64,000 nt of DNA. It comes from Acinetobacter sp. ANC 3903. GTDB taxonomy: Bacteria; Pseudomonadota; Gammaproteobacteria; Pseudomonadales; Moraxellaceae. The DNA is taken from assembly GCF_002135315.1 (NCBI RefSeq), contig NZ_NEGA01000014.1, forward strand, positions 1 through 64,000, written 5' to 3'. This document shows positions 18,993 through 27,430 of the stretch, in pieces. Every line of letters starts with the position of its first letter. The stretch's first letter is position 1. The notes under the pieces were generated by a model that saw only the letters and a program-made list of their open reading frames with translations, was not told where the DNA came from and made no database searches. The position numbers and the translations under genes are program-made.

Positions 18993-20342
18993 ATGCAACA
19001 ACAATTATTAAAACCATCGATTTTAAAAACACATATGGTAAAAATTGGCACACTGTCTTTGGCGCTACTCGGTTGCCAATTGGCTTCAGCCAATGAATTT
19101 TATTCGGCAGATCGTCAATGGTTATTCGGTGATTGGAACGGTGAACGGAAGCAACTGGAAGATCAAGGTTATAAATTTACAGCAGCAATTATGAGTCAGG
19201 CGGCGACCAATTTGGCTGGTGGTTATAACGATGACAACACTTTGGAAAATGCGGGACAACTGACTTTAGGTGCTAATTTTGATTTAAGTAAAATAGCAGG
19301 TTGGGAAAATACCACAGCAGGCTTGATGATTACCAAACGTGATGGTAACTCATTAACTTTAGAGCGGATTAAAGACCCGCGTGCCAGTACTTTAGGCAAT
19401 ACTCAAGAAATTTACGGGCGTGGCAAGATCTGGCGCTTAACTCAGGCTTGGATCAAAACAGGATTTGATGATAACCGTGTCCAATTTAAGATTGGACGTA
19501 TGGGCATGTCGGATGACTTTAACAGCTCACAATGTGAATTCCAGAACTTACTGCTCTGTGGTGGACAGTTAGGTAAATCAATTGGTTCGATCTGGTACAA
19601 CTGGCCTGTAGGACTCTGGGGCACCAATATTAAATACCAATTTGCACCTGCATGGTCACTTGGTTTGGGCGTGTATGAAGTTAATCCAGACAATGTAAAA
19701 ACACAATCCAATAGTGATGGTTTTAACCTTGACATGGACAATGTTGAGGGGGCAACCATTCCTTTAGAGTTGGCTTGGAAACCAAAGTTAGCCGCATTTA
19801 ATAGCTTACCTGGTGAATATAAACTCGGTGCATTGTATTCCACGGCTGAAGCAAAAGATATTCGCAGTGGTGAAATACAAGATGGTAAATACAGTTTTTG
19901 GTTGAATGCACAACAACAACTCACACAACATGGAGCTGATCCGAAGCGTGGTTTATATATCAGCTTTAATGGTGTAGTGAACGATAAGGCCACAACATTT
20001 GTAGAAAGTACACAACAACTCGCTCTTTGGTACAAAGGGCCTTTTGACAGTCGTCCGAATGATTCCATCGGTTTTGGTTTAGCCAATTATGTCGTGAATG
20101 ATCGTGCGACGGACAAGCAAATCGCTACCAACGAAGGTCGTGGTTATTACAGTTACGATGCGCTTGCCAGTGACTATGTCCCAATTCAACGTGACGAACT
20201 CAATGTAGAACTTAATTACACCTACCAATGGTCTCCAGCGGTCATGCTCAGACCAAACCTGCAATACATCTACCAACCGACAGGGGTAAAAGAAGTAGAA
20301 GACGCGTGGGTGGCTGGTTTAACCATGAAAGTGAATTTTTAA
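18993..20342 (+). CDS. quiX: Outer-membrane porin of the OprB type
   Basis: A 449-residue beta-barrel protein of the carbohydrate-selective porin (OprB) family, which corresponds to quiX in the A. baylyi cluster. The start at 18993 has AAAAGGA upstream; an earlier in-frame ATG (18942) falls in the hairpin. The signal peptide has LALLGCQLASA. The mature start WLFGDWNGERKQLEDQGYKF is the OprB hallmark, and the chain ends in VNF, a barrel insertion signal. It probably lets quinate or shikimate through the outer membrane. In A. baylyi its exact role is unproven. Confidence 0.88.
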   Translation: MQQQLLKPSILKTHMVKIGTLSLALLGCQLASANEFYSADRQWLFGDWNGERKQLEDQGYKFTAAIMSQAATNLAGGYNDDNTLENAGQLTLGANFDLSKIAGWENTTAGLMITKRDGNSLTLERIKDPRASTLGNTQEIYGRGKIWRLTQAWIKTGFDDNRVQFKIGRMGMSDDFNSSQCEFQNLLLCGGQLGKSIGSIWYNWPVGLWGTNIKYQFAPAWSLGLGVYEVNPDNVKTQSNSDGFNLDMDNVEGATIPLELAWKPKLAAFNSLPGEYKLGALYSTAEAKDIRSGEIQDGKYSFWLNAQQQLTQHGADPKRGLYISFNGVVNDKATTFVESTQQLALWYKGPFDSRPNDSIGFGLANYVVNDRATDKQIATNEGRGYYSYDALASDYVPIQRDELNVELNYTYQWSPAVMLRPNLQYIYQPTGVKEVEDAWVAGLTMKVNF

Positions 20343-20406
20343 CAGTATTTAGATAAAAATGATTAAAATATAATCAATATTACTGTCTAGTTTAAATACG
20401 TTAGTC

Positions 20407-20439
20407 GATGCTTTCACAGGTTTAACCTGTGAAAGCATC
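20407..20439. repeat. 33-bp perfect palindrome between quiX and quiA
   Basis: Arms GATGCTTTCACAGGTT and AACCTGTGAAAGCATC meet at a single central T. It is followed by AGAATTTATTTG, a weak T-rich tail. It may be a partial terminator, a processing site or a cruciform-type operator setting the level of quiA. Confidence 0.8.
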
Positions 20440-20520
20440 AGAATTTATTTGTGATGATAAATGATACTCAAAGGAGAGAGGGAGTGGTCATTTAAACTCA
20501 CGGCACTTGGAGTAAGATGT

Positions 20521-22950
20521 ATGTCTGAAGCTCAATCTAAGCCAGGAGCCATATTTAAAATATGGTGCTTTATCCTTGGTTTGGCCTTATTGTTAACAGG
20601 CCTATTTTATTTAATTGGTGGCGGAAAGCTCATCAGTTTAGGTGGCTCTTGGTACTTCTTTATTGCAGGCTTAGTGACCATCGTTTCATCGATTTTCATT
20701 TTTAGAAAAAAAGCCCTTGGGGTTGGATTATTCAGTTTAGTCTTTGTAGGCACTGTCATTTGGGCATTGATTGATACTGGCTTCGAATTTTGGCCACTGC
20801 ATTCACGCTTAATGTTCCCCGCAGGTTTATTTGCTGCCGTGCTATTTACCTTGCCATCTATTCGTAAATATCAGCAACAAACTGCAATGTCTGCACCTGC
20901 TTATGTTGTAGGTGGTCTGACTGTCCTAGGCATGTTGGGTGGTATGTACGGTATGTTTATTCCACATCCAACAGTCGAAGCTTCTGGTCAGGAATTACCG
21001 CTTGTCCCAGTGGCACCAAATAAACAACAGGTTAATTGGGATCATTATGGTAGTGATGCAGGTGGTAGCCGTTTTGCCGCACTCGATCAAATTAACCGTA
21101 ATAATGTATCCAAGTTAAAAGAAGCTTGGCGCTTCCAAACGGGAGATAAAACCACAGGTTCAGGCAATGGTGCAGAAGATCAGATGACGCCATTGCAGGT
21201 TGGCAATAAAGTATTTTTGTGTACCCCGCATAACAACATGATTGCTTTGGATGCGGATTCGGGTAAACAAATCTGGAAAGCTGAAGTCAACTCTAAAGCC
21301 GATGCTTGGGAGCGTTGCCGTGGCGTTGCTTATTTTGATTCGACGCAAGCATTGGTACAGCCAAACTTGGCAGGTGCAAACGCGGTCACTGCTGTGGCAA
21401 CTAATACAGCCTGTCCACGTCGTGTTTATACCAACACACCTGATGGTCGTTTAATTGCAGTGAATGCCGATACAGGTGAGCGTTGTAAAGACTTCGGTGT
21501 CGATGGGACGGTAAATTTGCTTGAAGGTTTGGGTGATGGCACCAAAGCACCGCGTTTTGAAGTCACTTCAGCACCAACCATTGCAGGTACCTCTATCGTT
21601 ATTGGCAGCCGTATTGCGGATAACGTGGGTGCAGACATGCCGGGTGGTGTAATTCGTGCATACGATGTCATTACAGGTCAATTGCGTTGGGCATTCGATC
21701 CACGGAATCCAAATCCGAACTATGTACTTAAACCAGGTGAAACCTATAAGCGTAGTTCAGCCAACTCATGGGCTGCAATGTCTTATGACCCACAAATGAA
21801 TACCGTGTTCTTACCGATGGGAAGTTCTTCGGTCGACCTTTGGGGGGCAAATCGTCAACCCTTAGATCATAAATACAATACTTCGGTATTGGCACTTGAT
21901 GCGACCACAGGTAAAGAAAAGTGGGTCTATCAAACAGTGCATAATGATTTATGGGACTTTGATTTACCTATGCAACCAAGTTTGGTGGATTTCCCACTGA
22001 AAGATGGTTCGACTAAACCTGCTGTAGTCATTGGTACGAAGTCTGGTCAGTTCTTTGTACTTGATCGTGTTACAGGTAAACCATTGACCAAAGTCATTGA
22101 ACAGCCTGTTAAAGCCGCTGATATTCCAAATGAACAATATAGTTTGACCCAACCACGTTCTATTGAAATGCCACAAATTGGTAATCAAATGCTGACTGAA
22201 TCAGACATGTGGGGTGCTACGCCATTTGATCAATTGATGTGTCGTATTAATTTCAAATCGATGCGCTATGAGGGGCTTTTCACTGCACCAGGTACTGATG
22301 TTTCATTGAGCTTTCCGGGTTCACTCGGTGGCATGAACTGGGGTTCAATTGCATTCGACCCAACCCATCGTTATATGTTTGTGAATGACATGCGTCTAGG
22401 GCTTTGGATTCAGTTGATCAAACAAACGCCTGAAGACTTGGCGATTCAAGCCAATGGTGGTGAGAAAGTGAATACAGGTATGGGTGCAGTACCAATGAAA
22501 GGTACACCATACAAAGTCAACAAAAACCGTTTCTGGTCAGCGTTAAGTATTCCTTGTCAAAAACCGCCTTTTGGCACCATGACCGCAATTGATATGAAAA
22601 CTCGTCAAATTGCATGGCAGGTTCCTTTGGGTACAGTCGAAGATACAGGTCCGATGGGCATTAAGATGGGCTTAAAAGCACCGATTGGTATGCCAACCAT
22701 TGGTGGGCCAATGGCAACACAGGGCGGTTTAGTGTTCTTTGCTGCAACGCAGGATTACTACTTACGCGCTTTCAATTCATCGAATGGTGAAGAATTGTGG
22801 AAAGCACGTTTACCTGTGGGTAGCCAAGGTACACCAATGAGCTACATTTCACCAAAAACGGGTAAGCAATATGTAGTTATTTCTGCTGGTGGCGCACGTC
22901 AATCGCCTGATCATGGTGATTATGTGATTGCTTATAGTTTAGAAAACTAA
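20521..22950 (+). CDS. quiA: PQQ-dependent quinate/shikimate dehydrogenase
   Basis: An 809-residue membrane-anchored quinoprotein. Residues 1 to about 140 form five membrane helices, as in membrane glucose dehydrogenase. The rest is an eight-bladed PQQ propeller with blade repeats such as VFLCTPHNNMIALDADSGKQ, and the HNDLWDFDLPMQP active-site segment. It oxidises quinate and shikimate on the periplasmic side and passes electrons to ubiquinone. I start at ATG 20521 (MSEAQSKPG), with GGAG at 20509-20512; this gives the length of the A. baylyi enzyme. It needs PQQ, and a PQQ-receptor-like gene follows. Confidence 0.95.
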   Translation: MSEAQSKPGAIFKIWCFILGLALLLTGLFYLIGGGKLISLGGSWYFFIAGLVTIVSSIFIFRKKALGVGLFSLVFVGTVIWALIDTGFEFWPLHSRLMFPAGLFAAVLFTLPSIRKYQQQTAMSAPAYVVGGLTVLGMLGGMYGMFIPHPTVEASGQELPLVPVAPNKQQVNWDHYGSDAGGSRFAALDQINRNNVSKLKEAWRFQTGDKTTGSGNGAEDQMTPLQVGNKVFLCTPHNNMIALDADSGKQIWKAEVNSKADAWERCRGVAYFDSTQALVQPNLAGANAVTAVATNTACPRRVYTNTPDGRLIAVNADTGERCKDFGVDGTVNLLEGLGDGTKAPRFEVTSAPTIAGTSIVIGSRIADNVGADMPGGVIRAYDVITGQLRWAFDPRNPNPNYVLKPGETYKRSSANSWAAMSYDPQMNTVFLPMGSSSVDLWGANRQPLDHKYNTSVLALDATTGKEKWVYQTVHNDLWDFDLPMQPSLVDFPLKDGSTKPAVVIGTKSGQFFVLDRVTGKPLTKVIEQPVKAADIPNEQYSLTQPRSIEMPQIGNQMLTESDMWGATPFDQLMCRINFKSMRYEGLFTAPGTDVSLSFPGSLGGMNWGSIAFDPTHRYMFVNDMRLGLWIQLIKQTPEDLAIQANGGEKVNTGMGAVPMKGTPYKVNKNRFWSALSIPCQKPPFGTMTAIDMKTRQIAWQVPLGTVEDTGPMGIKMGLKAPIGMPTIGGPMATQGGLVFFAATQDYYLRAFNSSNGEELWKARLPVGSQGTPMSYISPKTGKQYVVISAGGARQSPDHGDYVIAYSLEN

Positions 22951-23030
22951 AACGTATTATTGTTGTGAGAGTCCTTCTACAAAGAGGGACTTTCTACATT
23001 CCTACCAAGATGATAAGAAAAGGATGTCTT

Positions 23031-25151
23031 GTGAAAGTACATAATCGCAATCCATTTCCCTTTAACTATGCGTTTTTGACAACGGTTATTTTACAGTCGA
23101 TGGCATTGCATGCTCAAGATATAGCCGAATATCAACTTCCTGTGATTAAAGTCCAAGCAGTGCGCACTGAAAGTAAATTATTACAGGCACCAGCTTCTAT
23201 ACAGAAAGTGCAAGCTCCAGAATCTCAACTCAGCACGAATGTGAATGTGTCTGAACTATTGCAAGGTGTGGCGGGTTTACAAATCAATAACCGTGAAAAT
23301 TACGCGCAAGATTTGCAAATTTCCATGCGTGGCTTTGGTGCGCGTTCTACTTTTGGTGTGCGTGGGATACGACTGTATGTCGATGGTATTCCTGGAACCA
23401 TGCCCGACGGTCAGGGACAAAGCTCCAATATTGACTTAGACAGTTTAGACAATATTGAAGTTTTAACAGGTCCATTTTCTGCCATTTATGGTAACTCATC
23501 GGGTGGAACCATTCTAACCGAGACCAAAGAAGGTCAAGGGAAAGACTCAATCCAAGTGGGGGTAAATGCAGGCAGCCACCATAAACAACAAGCCAATATT
23601 CAATTACAAGGGGGTTCAGACCAAGCCAATCAACCTGCCTATGTGATCAGTTCTTCCTATTTTGATACGGATGGTTTCCGTGATCATAGCGCTGCGCGAA
23701 AAGTGTTGAATAATGCCAAGCTCACTTGGAATTTGGAGGATGGTAGTAAGATTAATTGGCTCATAAACCGTACAAAAATTGAGGCAGATGATCCTCAAGG
23801 TTTAAACCGTGCGCAATGGCAAGCTAATCCGAAGCAAGTGAATGATGCTAAAAATATCTACGATGTGCGTAAAGAAATTGAACAAACCCAAACAGGGTTG
23901 ACATGGAACAAACCCCTGAATGATCAGCAAGAGTTGTATGGCATGGTCTATTTTGGCAATAGACAGGTTGTGCAATATCAGTCGATCCCGAGTAGTGCCC
24001 AAAAAAATCCACGACATGCAGGGGGCGTGATCGATTTTGATCGAGATTATTATGGTGCAGATTTCCGTTGGACGGGGAAAGAACTTTTGCCGAATACTAC
24101 ATTTATTGCAGGTTTGGCATTTGATCAGATGCGGGAAGATCGTCAGGGGTATGAAAACTTTGATGCGACAGGCCGTTATGGTGTGAAAGGTAATTTACGT
24201 CGCGATGAAATCAATACCTTATGGAATCTCGATCCTTACATCCAAGCCTCATGGCAGTTTTTACCACAGTGGCATTTAGATACAGGTTTACGTTATAGCA
24301 ATGTGCATTATGAGTCCGATGATCATTACATCACCACAGGCAATGGTGATGACAGTGGTTCAACAGATTATCAAAAGTTACTTCCAACTGTCGCTTTAGG
24401 TTGGGATATATTACCTGAGCTTTATACTTATGCTAGCTATGGTAAAGGCTTCGAAACACCAACCTTTACCGAGATGGCCTATCCTACAGTAGGGACTTCA
24501 GGCATTAACTTTAATTTAAAACCTGCGACCAGTGATACCGCAGAACTTGGCTTAAAATCGCAGAATACCTTAGGGTTATTTACTTTTGCTGTATTTCACA
24601 CTGAAACTAAAAATGACATTGTGCCTGACGATGCCAATGGTGGGCGGAGTACATTTCGTAATGCAGAAAAAACCTTACGTGAAGGGCTAGAGCTGTCGTG
24701 GCAAAAACAGCTCTGGCAAGCACTCAATGTTCGAACCAGTTATAGTTATTTAGATGCGACTTTTGATGCTGATATTCCAGCGACCACAACTAAACCGCTG
24801 ATACAAAAAGGAACATACATGCCTGGTATTGCCAAGAATCAAGCTTTTGTAGGCTTGGCATGGCAACTTGAACAGGGCTTTCAGGCGGGTTTGGAAGCAC
24901 GTTATATGGACAAAATCTACGTCGATGATATCAATTCCGATACTGCACCGAGTTATACCGTTGTTGCGGCAAATATTGGCTATTTGTGGGTCAATAAAGA
25001 CTGGAAAATCAATACTTATGCACGAGTCGATAATTTGTTTGATCGAAACTATGTGGGTTCCGTGATTGTGAATGATAGCAATAGCCGTTTCTTTGAGCCC
25101 GCAGATCGAAGAAATTTTAATGTTGGGCTATCGATAAAGAAAGTATTCTAA
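23031..25151 (+). CDS. pqqU: TonB-dependent receptor resembling the PQQ transporter PqqU (YncD)
   Basis: A 706-residue outer-membrane TonB-dependent receptor. The signal peptide is followed by a TonB-box-like PVIKVQAV and a plug domain with ELLQGVAGLQINNRENYAQD, then DLQISMRGFGARSTFGVRG and YVDGIPGTMPDGQGQSSNID. These and later blocks (ADDPQGL, YQSIP...NPRHAGGV, NGDDSG, GKGFETPT, VGSVIVNDSNSRFFEP) follow recalled E. coli YncD/PqqU almost block by block. I start at GTG 23031 because AAAAGGATG precedes it; ATGs at 22965 and 23010 are possible. It lies directly behind quiA, whose product needs PQQ, which supports PQQ uptake. The substrate is inferred. Confidence 0.82.
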   Translation: MKVHNRNPFPFNYAFLTTVILQSMALHAQDIAEYQLPVIKVQAVRTESKLLQAPASIQKVQAPESQLSTNVNVSELLQGVAGLQINNRENYAQDLQISMRGFGARSTFGVRGIRLYVDGIPGTMPDGQGQSSNIDLDSLDNIEVLTGPFSAIYGNSSGGTILTETKEGQGKDSIQVGVNAGSHHKQQANIQLQGGSDQANQPAYVISSSYFDTDGFRDHSAARKVLNNAKLTWNLEDGSKINWLINRTKIEADDPQGLNRAQWQANPKQVNDAKNIYDVRKEIEQTQTGLTWNKPLNDQQELYGMVYFGNRQVVQYQSIPSSAQKNPRHAGGVIDFDRDYYGADFRWTGKELLPNTTFIAGLAFDQMREDRQGYENFDATGRYGVKGNLRRDEINTLWNLDPYIQASWQFLPQWHLDTGLRYSNVHYESDDHYITTGNGDDSGSTDYQKLLPTVALGWDILPELYTYASYGKGFETPTFTEMAYPTVGTSGINFNLKPATSDTAELGLKSQNTLGLFTFAVFHTETKNDIVPDDANGGRSTFRNAEKTLREGLELSWQKQLWQALNVRTSYSYLDATFDADIPATTTKPLIQKGTYMPGIAKNQAFVGLAWQLEQGFQAGLEARYMDKIYVDDINSDTAPSYTVVAANIGYLWVNKDWKINTYARVDNLFDRNYVGSVIVNDSNSRFFEPADRRNFNVGLSIKKVF

Positions 25152-25704
25152 CATACAAAAAATCAGGCAGTATCACCAGTTAAGCTGGTGGACTACTGCC
25201 ACTCTCCTAGACAAATTTAGTCTATTCTTTTTGCTTAGGAGAGAACTTTATGAGTGGACAACAATGTGCAATATACCCAAGAGTTTAAAAATGAACCATT
25301 TAAGACTATCGCAAGATGGTCCCTATGTATTCGACTCCGTAAAATAGACAGTTAACTCGCTAATTTTATCCACAAGAAATGGGGACAATTTCAGATCCAG
25401 ACGCATTTAAAGCAGCTTCAAAATGAGGCTGTCTCGTGTCTAGGATACTGGGAGCAGTCCAGACTTAATTTTGGGGGTCAGATCATCCTGTTGGGCTTTT
25501 TCATGTTTGGCTGTTAGGTAGGTCTGCTGCTCTACCTCACACTTCTGGTGCTAGAACTTATCATTATTGTTTTCTGTTCTGGAACTTACATTTTAATGCA
25601 ACTGTTTTTATTTACTGCGTAACATCAGTAAATGGGCTGCCAACTTAGACCAGACACTTTAAATGGTTTCTAACAGGCCCTATTCATGGGCCTTTTGAGT
25701 ATCT
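25152..25704. other. IS debris and terminator-like hairpin
   Basis: About 25188-25450 holds an IS3-type end and a broken OrfA start (YTQEFKNEPFKTIARWSLC), with no open frame. At 25646-25674 CAGACACTTTAAATGG..TTCTAACA matches the right end of the IS1202-like element at 28876-28907. At 25675-25692 AGGCCC TATTCAT GGGCCT followed by TTTT looks like an intrinsic terminator. I see no intact gene. Confidence 0.6.
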
Positions 25705-25731
25705 GTTTAACATAAATCTCTTATGCGAAAT
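25705..25731. other. Xer recombination (pdif-like) site, XerD-XerC orientation
   Basis: GTTTAACATAA (XerD-like arm), spacer ATCTC, TTATGCGAAAT (XerC-like arm). It matches the Acinetobacter pdif consensus with one mismatch per arm, but the spacer is 5 rather than 6 bases, so it may be decayed. The XerC arm faces the fic gene. Confidence 0.55.
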
Positions 25732-25736
25732 CCAAT

Positions 25737-25765
25737 TGTTAGAACCCAAGTAGAACTGTCCTAGA
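25737..25765 (+). mobile_element. Orphan IS1202-like left end
   Basis: TGTTAGAACCCAAGTAGAAC TGTCCTAG-type end, exactly 5 bases (CCAAT) inside the XerC arm at 25721-25731. No transposase follows; the fic promoter begins within 25 bases. Confidence 0.6.
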
Positions 25766-25788
25766 TAAATAGATGAGCTAATTAATCA

Positions 25789-25821
25789 ATATATTTGGCT
25801 CATTATTTGAGCCAAATATAT
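25789..25821. promoter_or_regulatory. 14-bp inverted repeat at the fic promoter
   Basis: Perfect arms ATATATTTGGCTCA and TGAGCCAAATATAT separated by TTATT. It ends 43 bases before the fic start, overlapping the likely promoter (TATATT at 25824-25829). It is a good operator candidate for the C-terminal HTH of the Fic protein itself. Confidence 0.6.
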
Positions 25822-25863
25822 GCTATATTCAACTCATCTTAGATGTTTAGAGAAAGATTGAAA

Positions 25864-26982
25864 ATGCAGGAATGGATTTGGAAAGCACAAAACTGGACAA
25901 ATTTCACATGGCAAGATTCCATTATCTTACCTAAAACCAGACAGATACATCAAAAAATAGGGATTCTTCTTGGACAAAGTCAGCATGATTTAGCAAAAGA
26001 ACAATTCACTCTAGATACTCTACTTGCCAATCTTGTTGCTTCATCAGCAATTGAAAATGAAACCATCAATGTTTTTTCATTGCGATCATCTTTAGCTCAA
26101 CGCTTGGGTGTCACTCTTGAACAGCCCTATCCAAGCTCAGATCGATCAGAAGGTTTAGCCAATATCATGCTAGATGCGCTTAACGATGTTAAGCAACCAC
26201 TGACTGTTGAGCGTCTCATGCAATGGCATCGTTGGCTTTTCAATGATCCAGACTGGACAATGCAACGTTTACGGATTGGTAAACTTAGGGGATCAGAGCC
26301 TATGCAGGTCGTTTCAGGTCGATTGGATTACCCTAAAGTACATTTTGAAGCACCTCCAAGAGCAGGCTTAGAAGATCGCTTAAATGCCTTCATAGAGTGG
26401 TTTAATCAGAGTCTGAATGATTCATTGCTTGATCCTCTGTTACGTGCAGGCATTACCCATTTATGGTTTGTTACTCTGCATCCTTTTGATGATGGTAATG
26501 GCCGTATTACACGTACACTTACAGACCTTGCTCTAGCTCAAATGGATGAAAAGAGCATCCGTTTGTATGCAATGTCTACTACGATATTAAACAAACGTAA
26601 AAGTTACTATGAGGTATTAGAACAAACCCAAAAAAATGATTCTGATATCACAGATTGGCTGATTTGGTTTCTAGACACATTGAATGATAGCCTTGAAAAA
26701 ACCTTAGCGCAGATCAGTCGAACATTGTTTAAAAGTCAGTTTTGGCATAAATATTCAAATTTAGCCCTGAGTGAAGAACAACGCAAAGTTCTAAATCGTT
26801 TATTAGACGGTGGAGAAAATGGCTTTGAACATGGTATTAGTGCTTCACAATATCAAAAGGTTGCTAAAATCAGTAAGGCAACAGCTACTCGCCATTTATC
26901 CGACTTACTTGAGAAAAAATGTATCGTCAAATTGGAAGGTGGTGGACGTAATACACGCTATCAGATCAATACTCAGTTATAG
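25864..26982 (+). CDS. Fic-domain protein with N-terminal DUF4172 and C-terminal HTH
   Basis: A 372-residue Fic protein. The N-terminal DUF4172 part (MQEWIWKAQNWTNFTW) leads into an inhibitory-helix motif SSAIEN (Ser60-Asn65, pattern S/TxxxEG/N), so it is a class II self-inhibited Fic. The active-site motif HPFDDGNGR begins at His206. The last ~70 residues form a winged helix (ASQYQKVAKISKATATRHLS). Fic enzymes usually transfer AMP to target proteins; here the HTH suggests DNA binding, possibly autoregulation at the palindrome upstream. The start at 25864 fits the family; an ATG at 25843 adds seven unlikely residues. No antitoxin gene is adjacent. It sits in a pdif-flanked module. Confidence 0.88.
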   Translation: MQEWIWKAQNWTNFTWQDSIILPKTRQIHQKIGILLGQSQHDLAKEQFTLDTLLANLVASSAIENETINVFSLRSSLAQRLGVTLEQPYPSSDRSEGLANIMLDALNDVKQPLTVERLMQWHRWLFNDPDWTMQRLRIGKLRGSEPMQVVSGRLDYPKVHFEAPPRAGLEDRLNAFIEWFNQSLNDSLLDPLLRAGITHLWFVTLHPFDDGNGRITRTLTDLALAQMDEKSIRLYAMSTTILNKRKSYYEVLEQTQKNDSDITDWLIWFLDTLNDSLEKTLAQISRTLFKSQFWHKYSNLALSEEQRKVLNRLLDGGENGFEHGISASQYQKVAKISKATATRHLSDLLEKKCIVKLEGGGRNTRYQINTQL

Positions 26983-26997
26983 ATATTCTAAGCAATA

Positions 26998-27026
26998 AAA
27001 AACCCCGGTATCCTGCCGGGGTTTTT
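26998..27026 (+). terminator. Intrinsic terminator after fic
   Basis: AAAAACCCCGG / CCGGGGTTTTT with a 7-base loop, 16 bases past the fic stop. The T-run makes it a strong rho-independent terminator, possibly bidirectional. Confidence 0.9.
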
Positions 27027-27430
27027 CGTATGGGTTCGCTCGGTATAACTCCTGTCGTACCTTACTGTCCTTGTGTGTATCTATATTCTTATTATTGTGT
27101 AGAACTTCCTGTTCCTGATGAATCCATCATAGAAAAATTTCAGGAACCTCGACAGCAGCAAAGGGCCGGAATTGATGTGAGCATATGCGTACAAGACCGG
27201 CTAAAAACTGTCCCAGGTTTATCCGCAGAAATTGGGGATAACTTCATATCCTGGAAGCTTGATAACCGGGCAAAAATGCCAGAATTGAGCGTTTTTTAGC
27301 CTATTTTATTGGCTAAACATTACAGATTTGCTTAAAAAACACACGAGTTGTTAAAACGTGTGTTTTTTGATCTTTTGGGTTTTGGATTTATTGGATTAAG
27401 TAATTGATAAATAATTACTTTTTAAAATAC
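27027..27430. other. Interval between two terminators, no supported gene
   Basis: An 89-codon open frame (27030-27299) starts inside the tail of the fic terminator, lacks a ribosome site and resembles nothing I know. I treat it as doubtful. The interval ends with the hairpin at 27334-27368 and an AT-rich spacer. Confidence 0.35.
27334..27368. terminator. Strong bidirectional hairpin terminator
   Basis: AAAAAACACACG / CGTGTGTTTTTT, perfect 12-bp stem, 11-base loop, with A- and T-runs on both sides. It would stop transcription from either direction between the fic region and the IS1202-like element. Confidence 0.8.

Noticed and set aside
27030..27299. 89-codon open frame between the fic terminator and the next hairpin
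   Set aside because: Starts inside the terminator tail, has no ribosome site and no resemblance to any family I know; kept only as part of an interval note.
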